A stretch of 64,000 bases of DNA from Bacteroides uniformis. GTDB lineage: Bacteria > Bacteroidota > Bacteroidia > Bacteroidales > Bacteroidaceae. The notes beneath the pieces were generated by a model, which was not told the origin of the DNA, ran no database searches, and saw nothing but the letters and a program-made list of their open reading frames with translations. Location: the NCBI RefSeq assembly GCF_025147485.1, contig NZ_CP102263.1, positions 1,563,501 through 1,627,500 on the forward strand, written 5' to 3'. The translations under genes and the position numbers were made by a program. This document shows positions 19,253-28,728 of this stretch, one piece after another (positions within the stretch are counted from its first letter, which is position 1; each line of letters begins with the position of its first letter).

Positions 19253-21157
19253 TTATTTGTACCAATCCTTATAATCTGTTCCATTGGAATTGACCCAATC
19301 CATAAAATGTTCAAAGCTCTTGTCTATCGGCTGGGTTTCAGGAGTATTGAAGTTTGTGGCTCCACTTAGATGAATGGCAAAAGGATAGTTGCCATTGGCT
19401 ACATAATAGCTTGTCGGTACAGAGGACAAATCCTCTTCGGTATGGAATAGAGCCATGTCTGCCTTTTCAGTAGGAGGATAGTTGACCAAATGCACTTCGA
19501 TGCGTGATTCTTTCAATTCGTCATGTACCATGATGAATGGATTATAAGGGGGAATTCCAAGCGTTTCGTGTGATAGTGGAGTCTTGAAGGTGTTCTTTAT
19601 CTTATATGTAGCGGTTTTTGTATTTCTCTCTGTTACATCGAGCGCACTTAGAAATACATTGACGGTAGCTTTGGAAAGGTCTGTATCCAGTCCTTGTCCG
19701 TTGAAACTTGTGGGGGCTTCCAATATTTCAGTTGACATATTGCTGCGTTCTGTATTCAGTTGGTAAGCGAAACCATTTTTGAAAGTGGCACCGGACCAAA
19801 GCAACTCATAGGTGTCTTCTGTAGAAAGGGCCTGATTGGCATCATTGAAGTTCAATACGGACTGGTATTTTACAATAACATCATTCAAGTCATAGTCACC
19901 CTTTCTGGGCCAATTATCTTCGAAAGCGATGATTCCTTTGTATTCCAGACTGTATTTCTTATCCTCGTTGCCACCGTCAGGTTTGATATCAGGAATATCC
20001 GGATTGATGATGGCTTCGATGGGGTTGGACCATACGTTGAATTGTATATCATTATAGTCTTGGTCTGTCCAATCTTCAAAGGACAATACGACAAAATCAT
20101 CGATGCGGAATGCGGCTGTATGTGTACGGCCGTCCCCATTCAGCTTTGTAGTAGAGTAGAAAGGCTTATTGTTTCCGCCATAGAAGCTGTCATTCAATAG
20201 GAACCATCCGATTTTTACTCCATTGGGAAATACGGTGCCTTGGTCCACTCCGTCGGGGTCTATGTAATGAAGCTTTACACTTTCACCGCCTTGTAGTCCG
20301 GAAGCCTTTTTATTATAATAATTATCCATCAGAGTGTTTGGAAAAACAATGCATTTGGGGGCTTTTTTAATTTCACTTAAAGATGCGTCTGCCCTATAGC
20401 AATAATAGCCAAAGGCGCTCGCTGCACCGCTGGTTCCTCCAATTATCCGGATGGATACTTCCGCATTGCGCCCTTCCGGATCATTGATTTCAAAATCTAT
20501 GGCTTGTCGGTATTGCTTAGGGCATGTGCCTCCTTCCTTCAAGGTCGTATTGATGATTGTCAATACATCACCGGGAATTGTGATTTTGTTGTCTGTGTCT
20601 AAATAATGAGGATATCCTTTGGAGCTCCATGTTCCTAATACATGGTATCCTTTGGGTGCCTGCCATCCCTCCGCCCGTGTTTGCGGATTATCATCGGTGG
20701 AATCCCATTTGATGTCGGCAGTAATGGCATCTCCTGCAATAACTGTTTTGAAGAGGGTGGGGACCCCTATATAAGAAGTATAGATATATGCTTCGTCCCC
20801 ATGGTCCGAATTGATGATTTCCTTGCCGCTATATGCACCGTTACCGTCTGTCATGCGTCTGATGACCGGTTCCAGGTCTGTGCGTTTTATAATCTGGCCA
20901 TCTTTGTCAATCGTGAACGGGTCTTCAAGATAGATTTCAAAAAGTACTTTATAGCCTTCGGGGACATCATACTTTACGTTTACTTGGATGGAAGATGTCG
21001 TAGAAAAATCAAAAGAGTTGGGAGTCTTCTCATCGTCTTTTCCATTATCGGGATTGTAGACGTCATGTTCGCATCCTATGGATAGGAATGCCAGCATAAT
21101 GCTGCATAATGTCAAAGCCAGCATCTTGCATGTCAGGTTAGAATAGATTGGTTTCAT
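19253..21157 (-). CDS. LruC-domain (DUF4842/DUF4114-like) lipoprotein
   Basis: The protein from ATG at 21157 has 634 residues, with a lipobox LSIGC (Cys29), so it is a lipoprotein. Two repeats of an acidic, Asp/Asn-rich motif occur: FEDWTDQDYNDIQFNVW (about residue 388-404) and FEDNWPRKGDYDLNDVIV (about 432-449). This pattern marks the LruC-domain proteins of Bacteroidetes, whose role is not known; Ca2+ binding at the DxDxND clusters is plausible. The frame extends upstream to 21352 but that part translates AT-rich promoter-like DNA, so the lipoprotein start is preferred. A -7-like box (TACCTTTG on the minus strand) lies at 21190-21197. Confidence 0.8.
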   Translation of the reverse strand: MKPIYSNLTCKMLALTLCSIMLAFLSIGCEHDVYNPDNGKDDEKTPNSFDFSTTSSIQVNVKYDVPEGYKVLFEIYLEDPFTIDKDGQIIKRTDLEPVIRRMTDGNGAYSGKEIINSDHGDEAYIYTSYIGVPTLFKTVIAGDAITADIKWDSTDDNPQTRAEGWQAPKGYHVLGTWSSKGYPHYLDTDNKITIPGDVLTIINTTLKEGGTCPKQYRQAIDFEINDPEGRNAEVSIRIIGGTSGAASAFGYYCYRADASLSEIKKAPKCIVFPNTLMDNYYNKKASGLQGGESVKLHYIDPDGVDQGTVFPNGVKIGWFLLNDSFYGGNNKPFYSTTKLNGDGRTHTAAFRIDDFVVLSFEDWTDQDYNDIQFNVWSNPIEAIINPDIPDIKPDGGNEDKKYSLEYKGIIAFEDNWPRKGDYDLNDVIVKYQSVLNFNDANQALSTEDTYELLWSGATFKNGFAYQLNTERSNMSTEILEAPTSFNGQGLDTDLSKATVNVFLSALDVTERNTKTATYKIKNTFKTPLSHETLGIPPYNPFIMVHDELKESRIEVHLVNYPPTEKADMALFHTEEDLSSVPTSYYVANGNYPFAIHLSGATNFNTPETQPIDKSFEHFMDWVNSNGTDYKDWYK

Positions 21158-21400
21158 AATGCCTTTGTTTTTAGCTTGTTTACTTGTTGCAAAGGTATTA
21201 TAAAAGTTGTAATATATATCTATATGTGCTCTATTCTTCTCATTAAATACAAAAAATAGGTAAAAAAGGGTACTGCTTGTTGTTTTATTCGCCAGTATAA
21301 ATACATGCTTGCTTGGATTTCTTTTCTTTTTCATTTGCTTATTTCGTTTCAAATCAATATTTTTAGGCTTTCGTTCAACCTTTTAATACGAATAAATGCT

Positions 21401-23605
21401 ATGGACCAAATCCTATTCTGGCTGGTTCCAGCCGCTTCTATTATGGCACTTTGTTTTGCCTGGTATTTCCATCGTCAGATGATGAAAGAGAGTGAGGGTA
21501 CGCCTCAGATGATTAAGATTGCCGCTGCTGTGCGCAAAGGTGCTATGTCTTACCTTCGCCAACAATACAAGATTGTGGGCTGGGTATTTCTGGGGCTGGT
21601 TATCCTTTTCTCCATTATGGCATACGGTTTCGGAGTGCAGAACTCCTGGGTGCCGATTGCTTTCCTTACCGGAGGATTCTTTTCCGGACTTTCCGGCTTT
21701 TTGGGTATGAAGACGGCCACCTACGCATCGGCTCGCACTGCCAATGCGGCACGCACATCGCTGAATGCCGGACTACGCGTGGCTTTCCGTAGCGGTGCGG
21801 TGATGGGACTGGTAGTGGTTGGCCTTGGCTTGCTTGATATATCTTTCTGGTATCTGTTGCTGAATGCTGTAATTCCGGAAGATGTAATGACTCCCACCCA
21901 TAAACTCTGCATCATTACCACTACCATGCTGACTTTCGGTATGGGCGCTTCCACGCAGGCATTGTTTGCACGCGTAGGTGGCGGTATCTATACAAAAGCT
22001 GCCGATGTAGGTGCCGACCTTGTGGGAAAGGTGGAAGCCGGTATTCCCGAAGACGACCCGCGTAATCCTGCCACGATTGCGGATAATGTAGGCGACAATG
22101 TAGGCGACGTGGCAGGTATGGGGGCTGATTTGTACGAAAGTTATTGCGGTTCTATCCTTGCTACGGCTGCCCTCGGTGCTGCGGCTTTTATCCACTCGGG
22201 TGATACGCTGATGCAGTTCAAGGCCGTAATCGCCCCGATGCTGATTGCAGCCGTCGGAATATTGCTTTCCATTATCGGTATCTTCTCCGTGCGTACCAAA
22301 GAGAATGCGAAGATGAAGGACTTGCTGAACTCACTGGCTTTCGGTACTAATCTCAGCTCTATTTTGATAGTTGTCGCCACTTTCTTTATCCTGTGGCTGC
22401 TGAAGTTGGACAACTGGCTGTGGATTTCCTGCTCCGTGATAGTGGGTTTGATAGTAGGTATCATCATCGGGCGGTCTACGGAGTACTATACTTCCCAATC
22501 CTACCGTCCTACCCAAAAGCTGAGTGAAAGCGGAAAGACCGGTCCGGCGACAGTCATAATTTCCGGTATAGGCTTGGGAATGCTTTCTACGGCTATTCCG
22601 GTGATTGCCGTGGTGATAGGTATCATTGCTTCTTATCTCTTTGCTTCGGGCTTCGACTTCTCTAATGTGGGTCTGGGGCTCTATGGTATTGGCATTGCCG
22701 CAGTAGGTATGCTTTCTACATTGGGCATCACGCTTGCTACAGATGCTTACGGACCGATAGCTGACAACGCGGGTGGCAATGCGGAAATGTCCGGTCTGGG
22801 TGAAGAGGTGCGTAAGCGTACCGATGCGCTTGACTCCTTGGGCAATACTACAGCCGCTACGGGCAAAGGCTTTGCCATCGGTTCCGCCGCTTTGACGGGA
22901 TTGGCTTTGCTGGCCTCTTATGTCGAGGAAATCCGTATCGGGCTGACCCGCCTCGGGACTACCGAACTGTCGCTTCCTCATGGCGATGCCGTGGCTCTTC
23001 AAGATGCCACTTTCTTCGACTTTATGCATCACTACGATGTGACGCTGATGAATCCGAAAGTTCTTTCCGGTATGTTTCTGGGCTCGATGATGGCATTTCT
23101 TTTCTGTGGATTGACGATGAATGCGGTAGGGCGTGCAGCGGCCCATATGGTAGACGAAGTGCGCCGCCAGTTCCGCGAAATCAAGGGAATCCTTACGGGA
23201 GAAACGGAGCCTGATTATGAGCGTTGTGTGGCAATCTCGACGAAAGGGGCGCAACGCGAGATGGTGATTCCGTCACTGATAGCTATCATTGCTCCGATTG
23301 CGACGGGACTTATTTTCGGTGTTCCCGGTGTGCTCGGCCTGCTGATTGGCGGATTGAGCAGTGGTTTCGTGCTTGCCATCTTCATGGCAAATGCCGGTGG
23401 TGCATGGGATAATGCCAAAAAGTATGTGGAAGAAGGCAACTTTGGCGGCAAAGGCAGTGAAGTCCACAAGGCTACAGTCGTGGGTGACACCGTAGGAGAC
23501 CCGTTCAAGGACACATCCGGTCCGAGCTTGAATATCCTAATCAAGCTGATGAGCATGGTAGCCATTGTGATGGCAGGGCTTACGGTTGCGTGGAGTCTGT
23601 TCTAG
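21401..23605 (+). CDS. hppA: Membrane-bound ion-translocating pyrophosphatase (K+-dependent type)
   Basis: The 734-residue integral membrane enzyme (about 16 helices) couples PPi hydrolysis to ion export. Substrate-binding acidic motifs lie at about 202-248 ([13 protein letters not shown], then [20 protein letters not shown]) and again near the C terminus ([15 protein letters not shown]). The [11 protein letters not shown] segment has Ala where K+-independent enzymes have Lys, so the protein falls in the K+-dependent group, which includes Na+-pumping and Na+/H+-pumping members known from Bacteroides vulgatus. Which ion is moved is inferred. ATG at 21401 is chosen over an in-frame upstream start because the extension translates AT-rich DNA. 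Its stop overlaps the convergent susD stop by 2 bp. Confidence 0.94.
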   Translation: MDQILFWLVPAASIMALCFAWYFHRQMMKESEGTPQMIKIAAAVRKGAMSYLRQQYKIVGWVFLGLVILFSIMAYGFGVQNSWVPIAFLTGGFFSGLSGFLGMKTATYASARTANAARTSLNAGLRVAFRSGAVMGLVVVGLGLLDISFWYLLLNAVIPEDVMTPTHKLCIITTTMLTFGMGASTQALFARVGGGIYTKAADVGADLVGKVEAGIPEDDPRNPATIADNVGDNVGDVAGMGADLYESYCGSILATAALGAAAFIHSGDTLMQFKAVIAPMLIAAVGILLSIIGIFSVRTKENAKMKDLLNSLAFGTNLSSILIVVATFFILWLLKLDNWLWISCSVIVGLIVGIIIGRSTEYYTSQSYRPTQKLSESGKTGPATVIISGIGLGMLSTAIPVIAVVIGIIASYLFASGFDFSNVGLGLYGIGIAAVGMLSTLGITLATDAYGPIADNAGGNAEMSGLGEEVRKRTDALDSLGNTTAATGKGFAIGSAALTGLALLASYVEEIRIGLTRLGTTELSLPHGDAVALQDATFFDFMHHYDVTLMNPKVLSGMFLGSMMAFLFCGLTMNAVGRAAAHMVDEVRRQFREIKGILTGETEPDYERCVAISTKGAQREMVIPSLIAIIAPIATGLIFGVPGVLGLLIGGLSSGFVLAIFMANAGGAWDNAKKYVEEGNFGGKGSEVHKATVVGDTVGDPFKDTSGPSLNILIKLMSMVAIVMAGLTVAWSLF

Positions 23606-25203
23606 AAAGAGTTTTTCCCCGTATCCCACCAAAGGCGGGTGGCGCCGTTATCTGCGCCACCCAGTTTTTCCGTGAGGGTGGCGTATTGTGCCGGGTCGGC
23701 AGTGGCAGCGTCCGTCGAGAACGGAAGGCGGCGGATCATGATATCCGTATCAATCACTTTTCCGGTGTTGTTTTGGACCTTGAAAAGTTTGGGGTATCCG
23801 GTACGGCGTTGCTCAGCCCATGCCTCATAACTTTCGGGCCAGCATGCCAGCCACTTCTGGGTAATAATCTTTTCGAGTTTCGTCTCTATGTCTGCATCTT
23901 CTTCCCATTTGGGGGATATGGTAATCAAGGCTTTCATGTCCTTGCCTACCTTGCCGCCCGAGACTACATCTTTATAATCGGCAGGGGTTTTGTCGCTTTC
24001 CAGATATTCGGAGGCACCAGCACAGTCCCACTGTGTAAATGAAGTACTTACCCCGTATTCATAGCATGTGCGGGGATTCTCTTTGGTATAGCCACGGAGG
24101 GCTGCTTCGGCCCTGAGCAGCCAGACTTCTGCCGCACTCATCAATACGGCTCCGGTCTTTTCGCCGATGGTACTTGTGTTGAGGGAAGAGCAAAAACTGT
24201 AAATGTTGGCGTCACCGTCTTTCATGGGTAACCCGATGGGAATGCCTAACAACTGTTTTTGATAACCTTCGAGAAGGGCGGTGTTATACCATTTCTTGCC
24301 ACGCGGGTCCTCATAACCGTTGACAATGGATTCCATCGAGGCATTCATGTAGACTTCACCCCAACCGGCAACGGCACACAAAGGATTGATATAGTTCTTG
24401 CCCATTACAGCGATGGTTTCCCTTGCACCTTCCAGTACACCTTGATTGTCATTCAGTGCTTTGGTTGCTTGGTCTTTGGCAAGTGTTGCATCTACATTGG
24501 AGATGCGCATGGCAAGGCGCAAACGTAGTGAGTTGGCAAACTTTAACCACTCCTTCAAGGTCTTGCCGTTGGTCAGCATATCATACTCTTTGAATTTGTT
24601 GTTGTCACCGCCCTCGTCCAGGTATTCCCTTATCAATTGCTGCCCTTCGTCCAGGTCTGCAAAGAAGCGTGTATAGGCTTCTTGCTGTCCGTAAACCCGG
24701 GGTGTCTCACCCAGTTGATGGTAGACCAGCGGACCGTATGTATCGGCAATGCGGTGCATCAGTTCCACTTTCAAAATTTCGGTAATGCCGAGGTAGCCTT
24801 TCAAGTTGTCATTGCCATAAAAGTTCTTTTCTGCCTTCTGCACCTCCGTGTAGACATATCCGTAAGTACATTGCCATGCGGCATTGGTCCAGCCTGAGTT
24901 CAGGTTGTAGCAGGCGTTGGATTTCATGAATTTAGGAATAGGGTCCATGAAGTAGCCGGAGAACATGTCATGGTTCAGGGATTGTGTCATCTGCCATACC
25001 CAATTTAAGCCAACAGAACCTATATTGAAGTAGATACCCGACTGTATGGGTTCGAATGGAGCAGTTAGGTTCTGGAAATCTATTTCCTTTTTGTCGTCCG
25101 AGAAACCTCCCTTGATTTCGTTGTCGTTCTCAAAACCGCCGGTGCAAGCTGCAAGCAGCAATATGCTATGGCAGAAAAGGAATATGATGCACTTGTTTTT
25201 CAT
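23602..25203 (-). CDS. SusD/RagB family outer membrane lipoprotein (SusD-like_2 type)
   Basis: The 533-residue protein has a lipobox LLAAC (Cys20) and the helical TPR-like SusD fold: the family-typical RIADTYGPLVYHQLGE, KFANSLRLRLAMRI and AAEVWLLRAEAAL segments, and a C-terminal QKWLACWPESYEAWAEQRRTG region (shown here in part). Such proteins sit at the cell surface as the lid and ligand-binding partner of a SusC channel. It is 12 bp downstream of the susC-like gene on the minus strand, and is the last gene of the sigma/anti-sigma/SusC/SusD locus. No enzyme gene accompanies the pair, so the ligand cannot be predicted. Confidence 0.92.
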   Translation of the reverse strand: MKNKCIIFLFCHSILLLAACTGGFENDNEIKGGFSDDKKEIDFQNLTAPFEPIQSGIYFNIGSVGLNWVWQMTQSLNHDMFSGYFMDPIPKFMKSNACYNLNSGWTNAAWQCTYGYVYTEVQKAEKNFYGNDNLKGYLGITEILKVELMHRIADTYGPLVYHQLGETPRVYGQQEAYTRFFADLDEGQQLIREYLDEGGDNNKFKEYDMLTNGKTLKEWLKFANSLRLRLAMRISNVDATLAKDQATKALNDNQGVLEGARETIAVMGKNYINPLCAVAGWGEVYMNASMESIVNGYEDPRGKKWYNTALLEGYQKQLLGIPIGLPMKDGDANIYSFCSSLNTSTIGEKTGAVLMSAAEVWLLRAEAALRGYTKENPRTCYEYGVSTSFTQWDCAGASEYLESDKTPADYKDVVSGGKVGKDMKALITISPKWEEDADIETKLEKIITQKWLACWPESYEAWAEQRRTGYPKLFKVQNNTGKVIDTDIMIRRLPFSTDAATADPAQYATLTEKLGGADNGATRLWWDTGKNSF

Positions 25204-25215
25204 AAGGTATTCATT

Positions 25216-28200
25216 TTAAAAGGTTAATCTTAGGTTAAAGCCGATATTCCGGGTAGTAGGCATGCCAAACACGTCTACTCCTTGATTGTTGTTGCCTACG
25301 GACATTACTGCATCGGGGTCGAACGGTGCTTCCTTCTTTAAGAAACACAAGTTGCGCGCTGCCAATGATACGTCGATTCCCTTTATGAATCTACTGTTTT
25401 CCAGTATCGTTTTCGGGAAAGAATAGCTCAGTGATACTTCACGGAGTCTGATGCAGGTTGCGTCGTACATATAATATTCGGAGATGGCATTTCTGCCGCC
25501 TACTGCGCTGTAGAATGCTCTCGGGTCGTTGAACTTCTGTCCCTGGTATTCTACATATCCTCGGGCGCGGGCATCTTCGGTGACTTTGGTCACGCCGTTG
25601 GCATCCAACTCAGACTGTGTCAGTGACATGACTTCGCCGCCAAAGCGGAAATCTATCAGGAAATAGAGCTCCAGGTCCTTGTAGGTAAGTGTGTTGCTCC
25701 ATCCCATCGTGAAGTCAGGATTGGCATTCCCAAGCAAATCCTTGTTTCCGGTATTTCCCAAAGGCCTTTTGCTGGTTTCATCAACCATGATGCTGCCATC
25801 CTCGTTACGGCGGAAAGCATTTCCATAAATATCCCCCAGGCTGCCTCCTTCTTTGACACGCATCTGATAGCCTGCGTTGAAACCTTCTTCGTAGTAGGAA
25901 AATTCCGGATAGTCAGGATGCAGGGTCACTACTTTGTTCTTGTTGGCGGACATGTTGATGAGACTCTTCCACGAAAAGTTTCTGTATAGTAGCGGAGTGG
26001 CGTCTACCGTCAGCTCAAAACCCTGGTTACGTATTTTTCCGGCATTGACATACCGGTATTTATAGGTGGAGCCCGTAGGATTGTCCATTCTCAACAACTG
26101 GTTCTTGGTATTGGTCTGATACCAAGTGAAGTCTATCCCGAAGCGGTGATGGAAGAAGCGCCATTCTGTACCGAATTCGATGGAGCTGCTGATTTCCGGT
26201 TTTAGGTCACCGCGCTGTTCTACGGTATTTACATTGATACTGCCGCCTACCATGATGATGTCTACCGGATTGGTGATTCCTATCGGGAGGTCATTACCGA
26301 CTTCCGCCCATGAAGCGCGCACTTTTGCAAAACTTATCCATTTGGGCAGGGAGCAGGTTTTGTTAAGAATCCAGGTAGCTCCTATGGAGGGATAGAAGAA
26401 TCCGGTATTCTTGCTGTCTGTGTGGGCTAATGTGGATGACCAGTCGTTACGTGCGGTAATGTCCAAGTATAGTAGTCCTTTCCAGCCCCACTGCATGGTG
26501 GCAAATACTGATTGGAGCGTGCGTTTGCTGTCGATGCTCTGATTTACGGCTGCTTTGGAGTCCATCACTACATTGGGGACGGTAAATACATTCGGTTTGT
26601 AGAGGGAAGCAAGCCTTGAGTCTATTGTCAGTGAATTGACTTTACTCATGTTGATGCTGGCTCCCAGTGCCGTATTGAGGGAAAAGTCATCAAATTCCTT
26701 GTTGAACAAGACCATTGCGTCACCGTAGACTTGGATTTCCTGGCTGTCCGACCAGATGTAACGTCCGTTTTCCTTGTCCTCGTATTTGCCGGCGATGTTG
26801 GGAGCTGTAGTGGCATACATCTTATTGTCGAATTTATCACTGATATAATCCACATTACCCCGTACCTGCAGGTTGAAGTAGTCCGTAATGTGCAGATTGG
26901 CTCTGGCCGATGCCACAGCGCGATAACGCTTGTAGCCACTGAGCACGCGTTTTTTCAGCCAGTAGGGATTCTGTCCCCATTCACTGACGGTACCATCTCC
27001 ATTCTTTTCAATCCAGTTTTGTGTCATCATATTGCGGTCGGCATTCCACGTTTCAAAGTTTTCTCTGTAAGTGCTCATGTCTACGCCACGTGGGAAACTG
27101 TACAAGCTGACCAGCGGATTCAGATAATAGCCGCCGGTAGCAGGGGAGTTCTTGACGGTTTGGGTCATTAGTGTTGCAATGCCGTCCAGTTTCAGCTTGT
27201 TGTTGAAGAGGCTGGCCGTTTCGTGTAGGTTCAGGTTATTCTTCTGTAGTTTGTTATTGTCCACAATTCCTTTAGCCGTGGTGTTGGCGTATGAGAAATA
27301 AGTTTGTACCTTTTCATTTCCGGTAGTGATGGCCAGCGAATTGAAAGTGGTGATGCCATTGCTGAAGAATTCGCCTATGTTGTCATAGTCCGTTACATTG
27401 CCTTTTGTACCCCAGCTTGCCGTACCGCCATCTTCGTTCCGGCCGTATGTATTTTGGAATTCGGGGGTACTGATGGCGTGACTTACGGTCAGGTTGGAGG
27501 AGAATGTAACGCGCTGCAGTCCGGCCTTTCCCTTTTTAGTGGTGATCAGAATGACGCCATTAGCTGCCTGCGAACCATAAAGCGCGGCGGCAGAAGAACC
27601 TTTCAGGATGTTGATGCTTTCTATGTCGTCCGGATTCAGGTTGGAAATCCCGTCACCGGCATCACGGTTCAATCCATCGTAGTTACCGCCGATTACGGTG
27701 GAGGTGGATTCTGTTGAGCTGTTCAGCATAGGAACACCGTCAATTACGTACAAGGGCTGGTTGTTGCCGCTGGCAAATGCAGAGCGTGCACCGCGAATGA
27801 CGACTTTGGCAGAACCTCCTAAATTGGCGGTTTTATTGATTTGTACTCCGGCCGTCTTTCCTGCCAGTGTATTAATCATGTTCGGCTCTTTGGCACGGGT
27901 CAGCTCATTGCTGCTTATCTGTTGGGTAGAATAGGTCAATGAGGACATTTTCTTCTGGATACCCATGGCGGTTACCACTACTTGCTCCAGGGCGAGGTTC
28001 TTTTCTTCCATCCGGATGTGGAGATTATTTCTACCGTTCAGGGCAATGGTTTGCGGCTCATAACTGATGTAGGATACGACAATAGTGGCATAAGGAGGGA
28101 TATTCATACTAAATTCTCCTTCGGTATTGGTGATAACACCATTGGCGGTCCCTTTTTCAAGAATGTTGGCACCGATAATCGGTTCGCCTTTGGAGTCCGT

Positions 28201-28563
28201 CACCTTTCCTCTTACAGTAGCCATTTCCTGCAGAGTGTCTGTCTTATCCTCAGCACTCCTGCTGTTTTTGGTTAAAACGATGTTTTTGCCTTCCATCACA
28301 TACTTGATGTCTGTCCCTTTGAACATTTGGTCAAGTACTTCGGAAACAGTTTGGTTGCTTGCATTGATGTCGACGGTACGGCGTACATCGACGTTCTGTT
28401 TGTTATATACAAATAAGTATTCTGTTTGCGATTCAATTTGCTCGAGAACTTGCCCTACCCTCAGCCGGGCATTTTGAATGCTGACCCTGGCATTCTGAGA
28501 GTAGCAGTTCCCGCTGTACACCTGAAATATAACAAGCAGGAGAAGGAATAATGTGATTTTCAT
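25216..28563 (-). CDS. SusC/RagA family TonB-dependent receptor with STN signalling domain
   Basis: The 1115-residue outer membrane protein has a signal peptide (1-22), an STN (secretin/TonB N-terminal) domain at about 35-95, a carboxypeptidase-D-like regulatory domain (about 112-190), a plug (about 200-340, with VIRGARSAFASGNNQPLYVI) and a 22-strand barrel ending in the aromatic FNLRLTF. The STN domain is the part that contacts a FecR-type anti-sigma factor, matching the fecR gene just upstream. The system should sense its ligand during import and activate the ECF sigma factor. A candidate antisense RNA covers its leader. Ligand unknown. Confidence 0.95.
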   Translation of the reverse strand: MKITLFLLLLVIFQVYSGNCYSQNARVSIQNARLRVGQVLEQIESQTEYLFVYNKQNVDVRRTVDINASNQTVSEVLDQMFKGTDIKYVMEGKNIVLTKNSRSAEDKTDTLQEMATVRGKVTDSKGEPIIGANILEKGTANGVITNTEGEFSMNIPPYATIVVSYISYEPQTIALNGRNNLHIRMEEKNLALEQVVVTAMGIQKKMSSLTYSTQQISSNELTRAKEPNMINTLAGKTAGVQINKTANLGGSAKVVIRGARSAFASGNNQPLYVIDGVPMLNSSTESTSTVIGGNYDGLNRDAGDGISNLNPDDIESINILKGSSAAALYGSQAANGVILITTKKGKAGLQRVTFSSNLTVSHAISTPEFQNTYGRNEDGGTASWGTKGNVTDYDNIGEFFSNGITTFNSLAITTGNEKVQTYFSYANTTAKGIVDNNKLQKNNLNLHETASLFNNKLKLDGIATLMTQTVKNSPATGGYYLNPLVSLYSFPRGVDMSTYRENFETWNADRNMMTQNWIEKNGDGTVSEWGQNPYWLKKRVLSGYKRYRAVASARANLHITDYFNLQVRGNVDYISDKFDNKMYATTAPNIAGKYEDKENGRYIWSDSQEIQVYGDAMVLFNKEFDDFSLNTALGASINMSKVNSLTIDSRLASLYKPNVFTVPNVVMDSKAAVNQSIDSKRTLQSVFATMQWGWKGLLYLDITARNDWSSTLAHTDSKNTGFFYPSIGATWILNKTCSLPKWISFAKVRASWAEVGNDLPIGITNPVDIIMVGGSINVNTVEQRGDLKPEISSSIEFGTEWRFFHHRFGIDFTWYQTNTKNQLLRMDNPTGSTYKYRYVNAGKIRNQGFELTVDATPLLYRNFSWKSLINMSANKNKVVTLHPDYPEFSYYEEGFNAGYQMRVKEGGSLGDIYGNAFRRNEDGSIMVDETSKRPLGNTGNKDLLGNANPDFTMGWSNTLTYKDLELYFLIDFRFGGEVMSLTQSELDANGVTKVTEDARARGYVEYQGQKFNDPRAFYSAVGGRNAISEYYMYDATCIRLREVSLSYSFPKTILENSRFIKGIDVSLAARNLCFLKKEAPFDPDAVMSVGNNNQGVDVFGMPTTRNIGFNLRLTF

Positions 28564-28632
28564 AGGTTTGCAATAATTGCTTAAAATCTAATTTTTTTAG
28601 ATAAAAAAGCCTCATCAACAAAATTTTTCTCA

Positions 28633-28640
28633 TATCTTTG
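28633..28640 (+). promoter_or_regulatory. -7 box of the candidate antisense RNA
   Basis: TATCTTTG at 28633-28640 on the + strand is a perfect TAnnTTTG -7 element. No clear TTG at -33 is visible, so the promoter is judged on the -7 box and on the terminator that follows about 85 bp later. Confidence 0.5.
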
Positions 28641-28646
28641 TCACTG

Positions 28647-28727
28647 TGTTAAGTTAATAAATTGATTAAGGTCGATTTTTGACTGTTTCGGATCGGAAAG
28701 TATGGGGGTACTTTCCGATCTTTTTTT
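28647..28727 (+). ncRNA. Candidate antisense small RNA opposite the susC leader (DonS-like)
   Basis: A + strand -7 box at 28633-28640 and a strong + strand terminator at 28691-28727 frame an RNA of about 80 nt inside the fecR-susC gap, where no + strand protein gene exists. The RNA would be perfectly complementary to the 5' leader of the leftward susC mRNA. Cis-antisense RNAs of this size and position (DonS type) repress SusC/SusD loci that have ECF sigma/anti-sigma regulators in Bacteroides. The exact start is inferred from box spacing; no sequence comparison with DonS was possible. Confidence 0.6.
28691..28727 (+). terminator. Intrinsic terminator of the candidate antisense RNA
   Basis: GATCGGAAAGTA (28691-28702) and TACTTTCCGATC (28709-28720) form a 12-bp perfect stem with a 6-base G-rich loop, followed by seven T residues on the + strand. 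On the minus strand no T-run follows, so it is oriented against fecR and susC. Confidence 0.85.
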
Positions 28728-28728
28728 C

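Noticed and set aside
21158..21352. N-terminal extension of the LruC-domain lipoprotein
   Set aside because: The extension is AT-rich, overlaps a -7-like box, and would bury the lipoprotein signal.
28691..28727. Terminator of fecR
   Set aside because: The T-run is on the + strand only; read in the direction of fecR the stem is followed by cgaaacag, so it is not a terminator for that gene.
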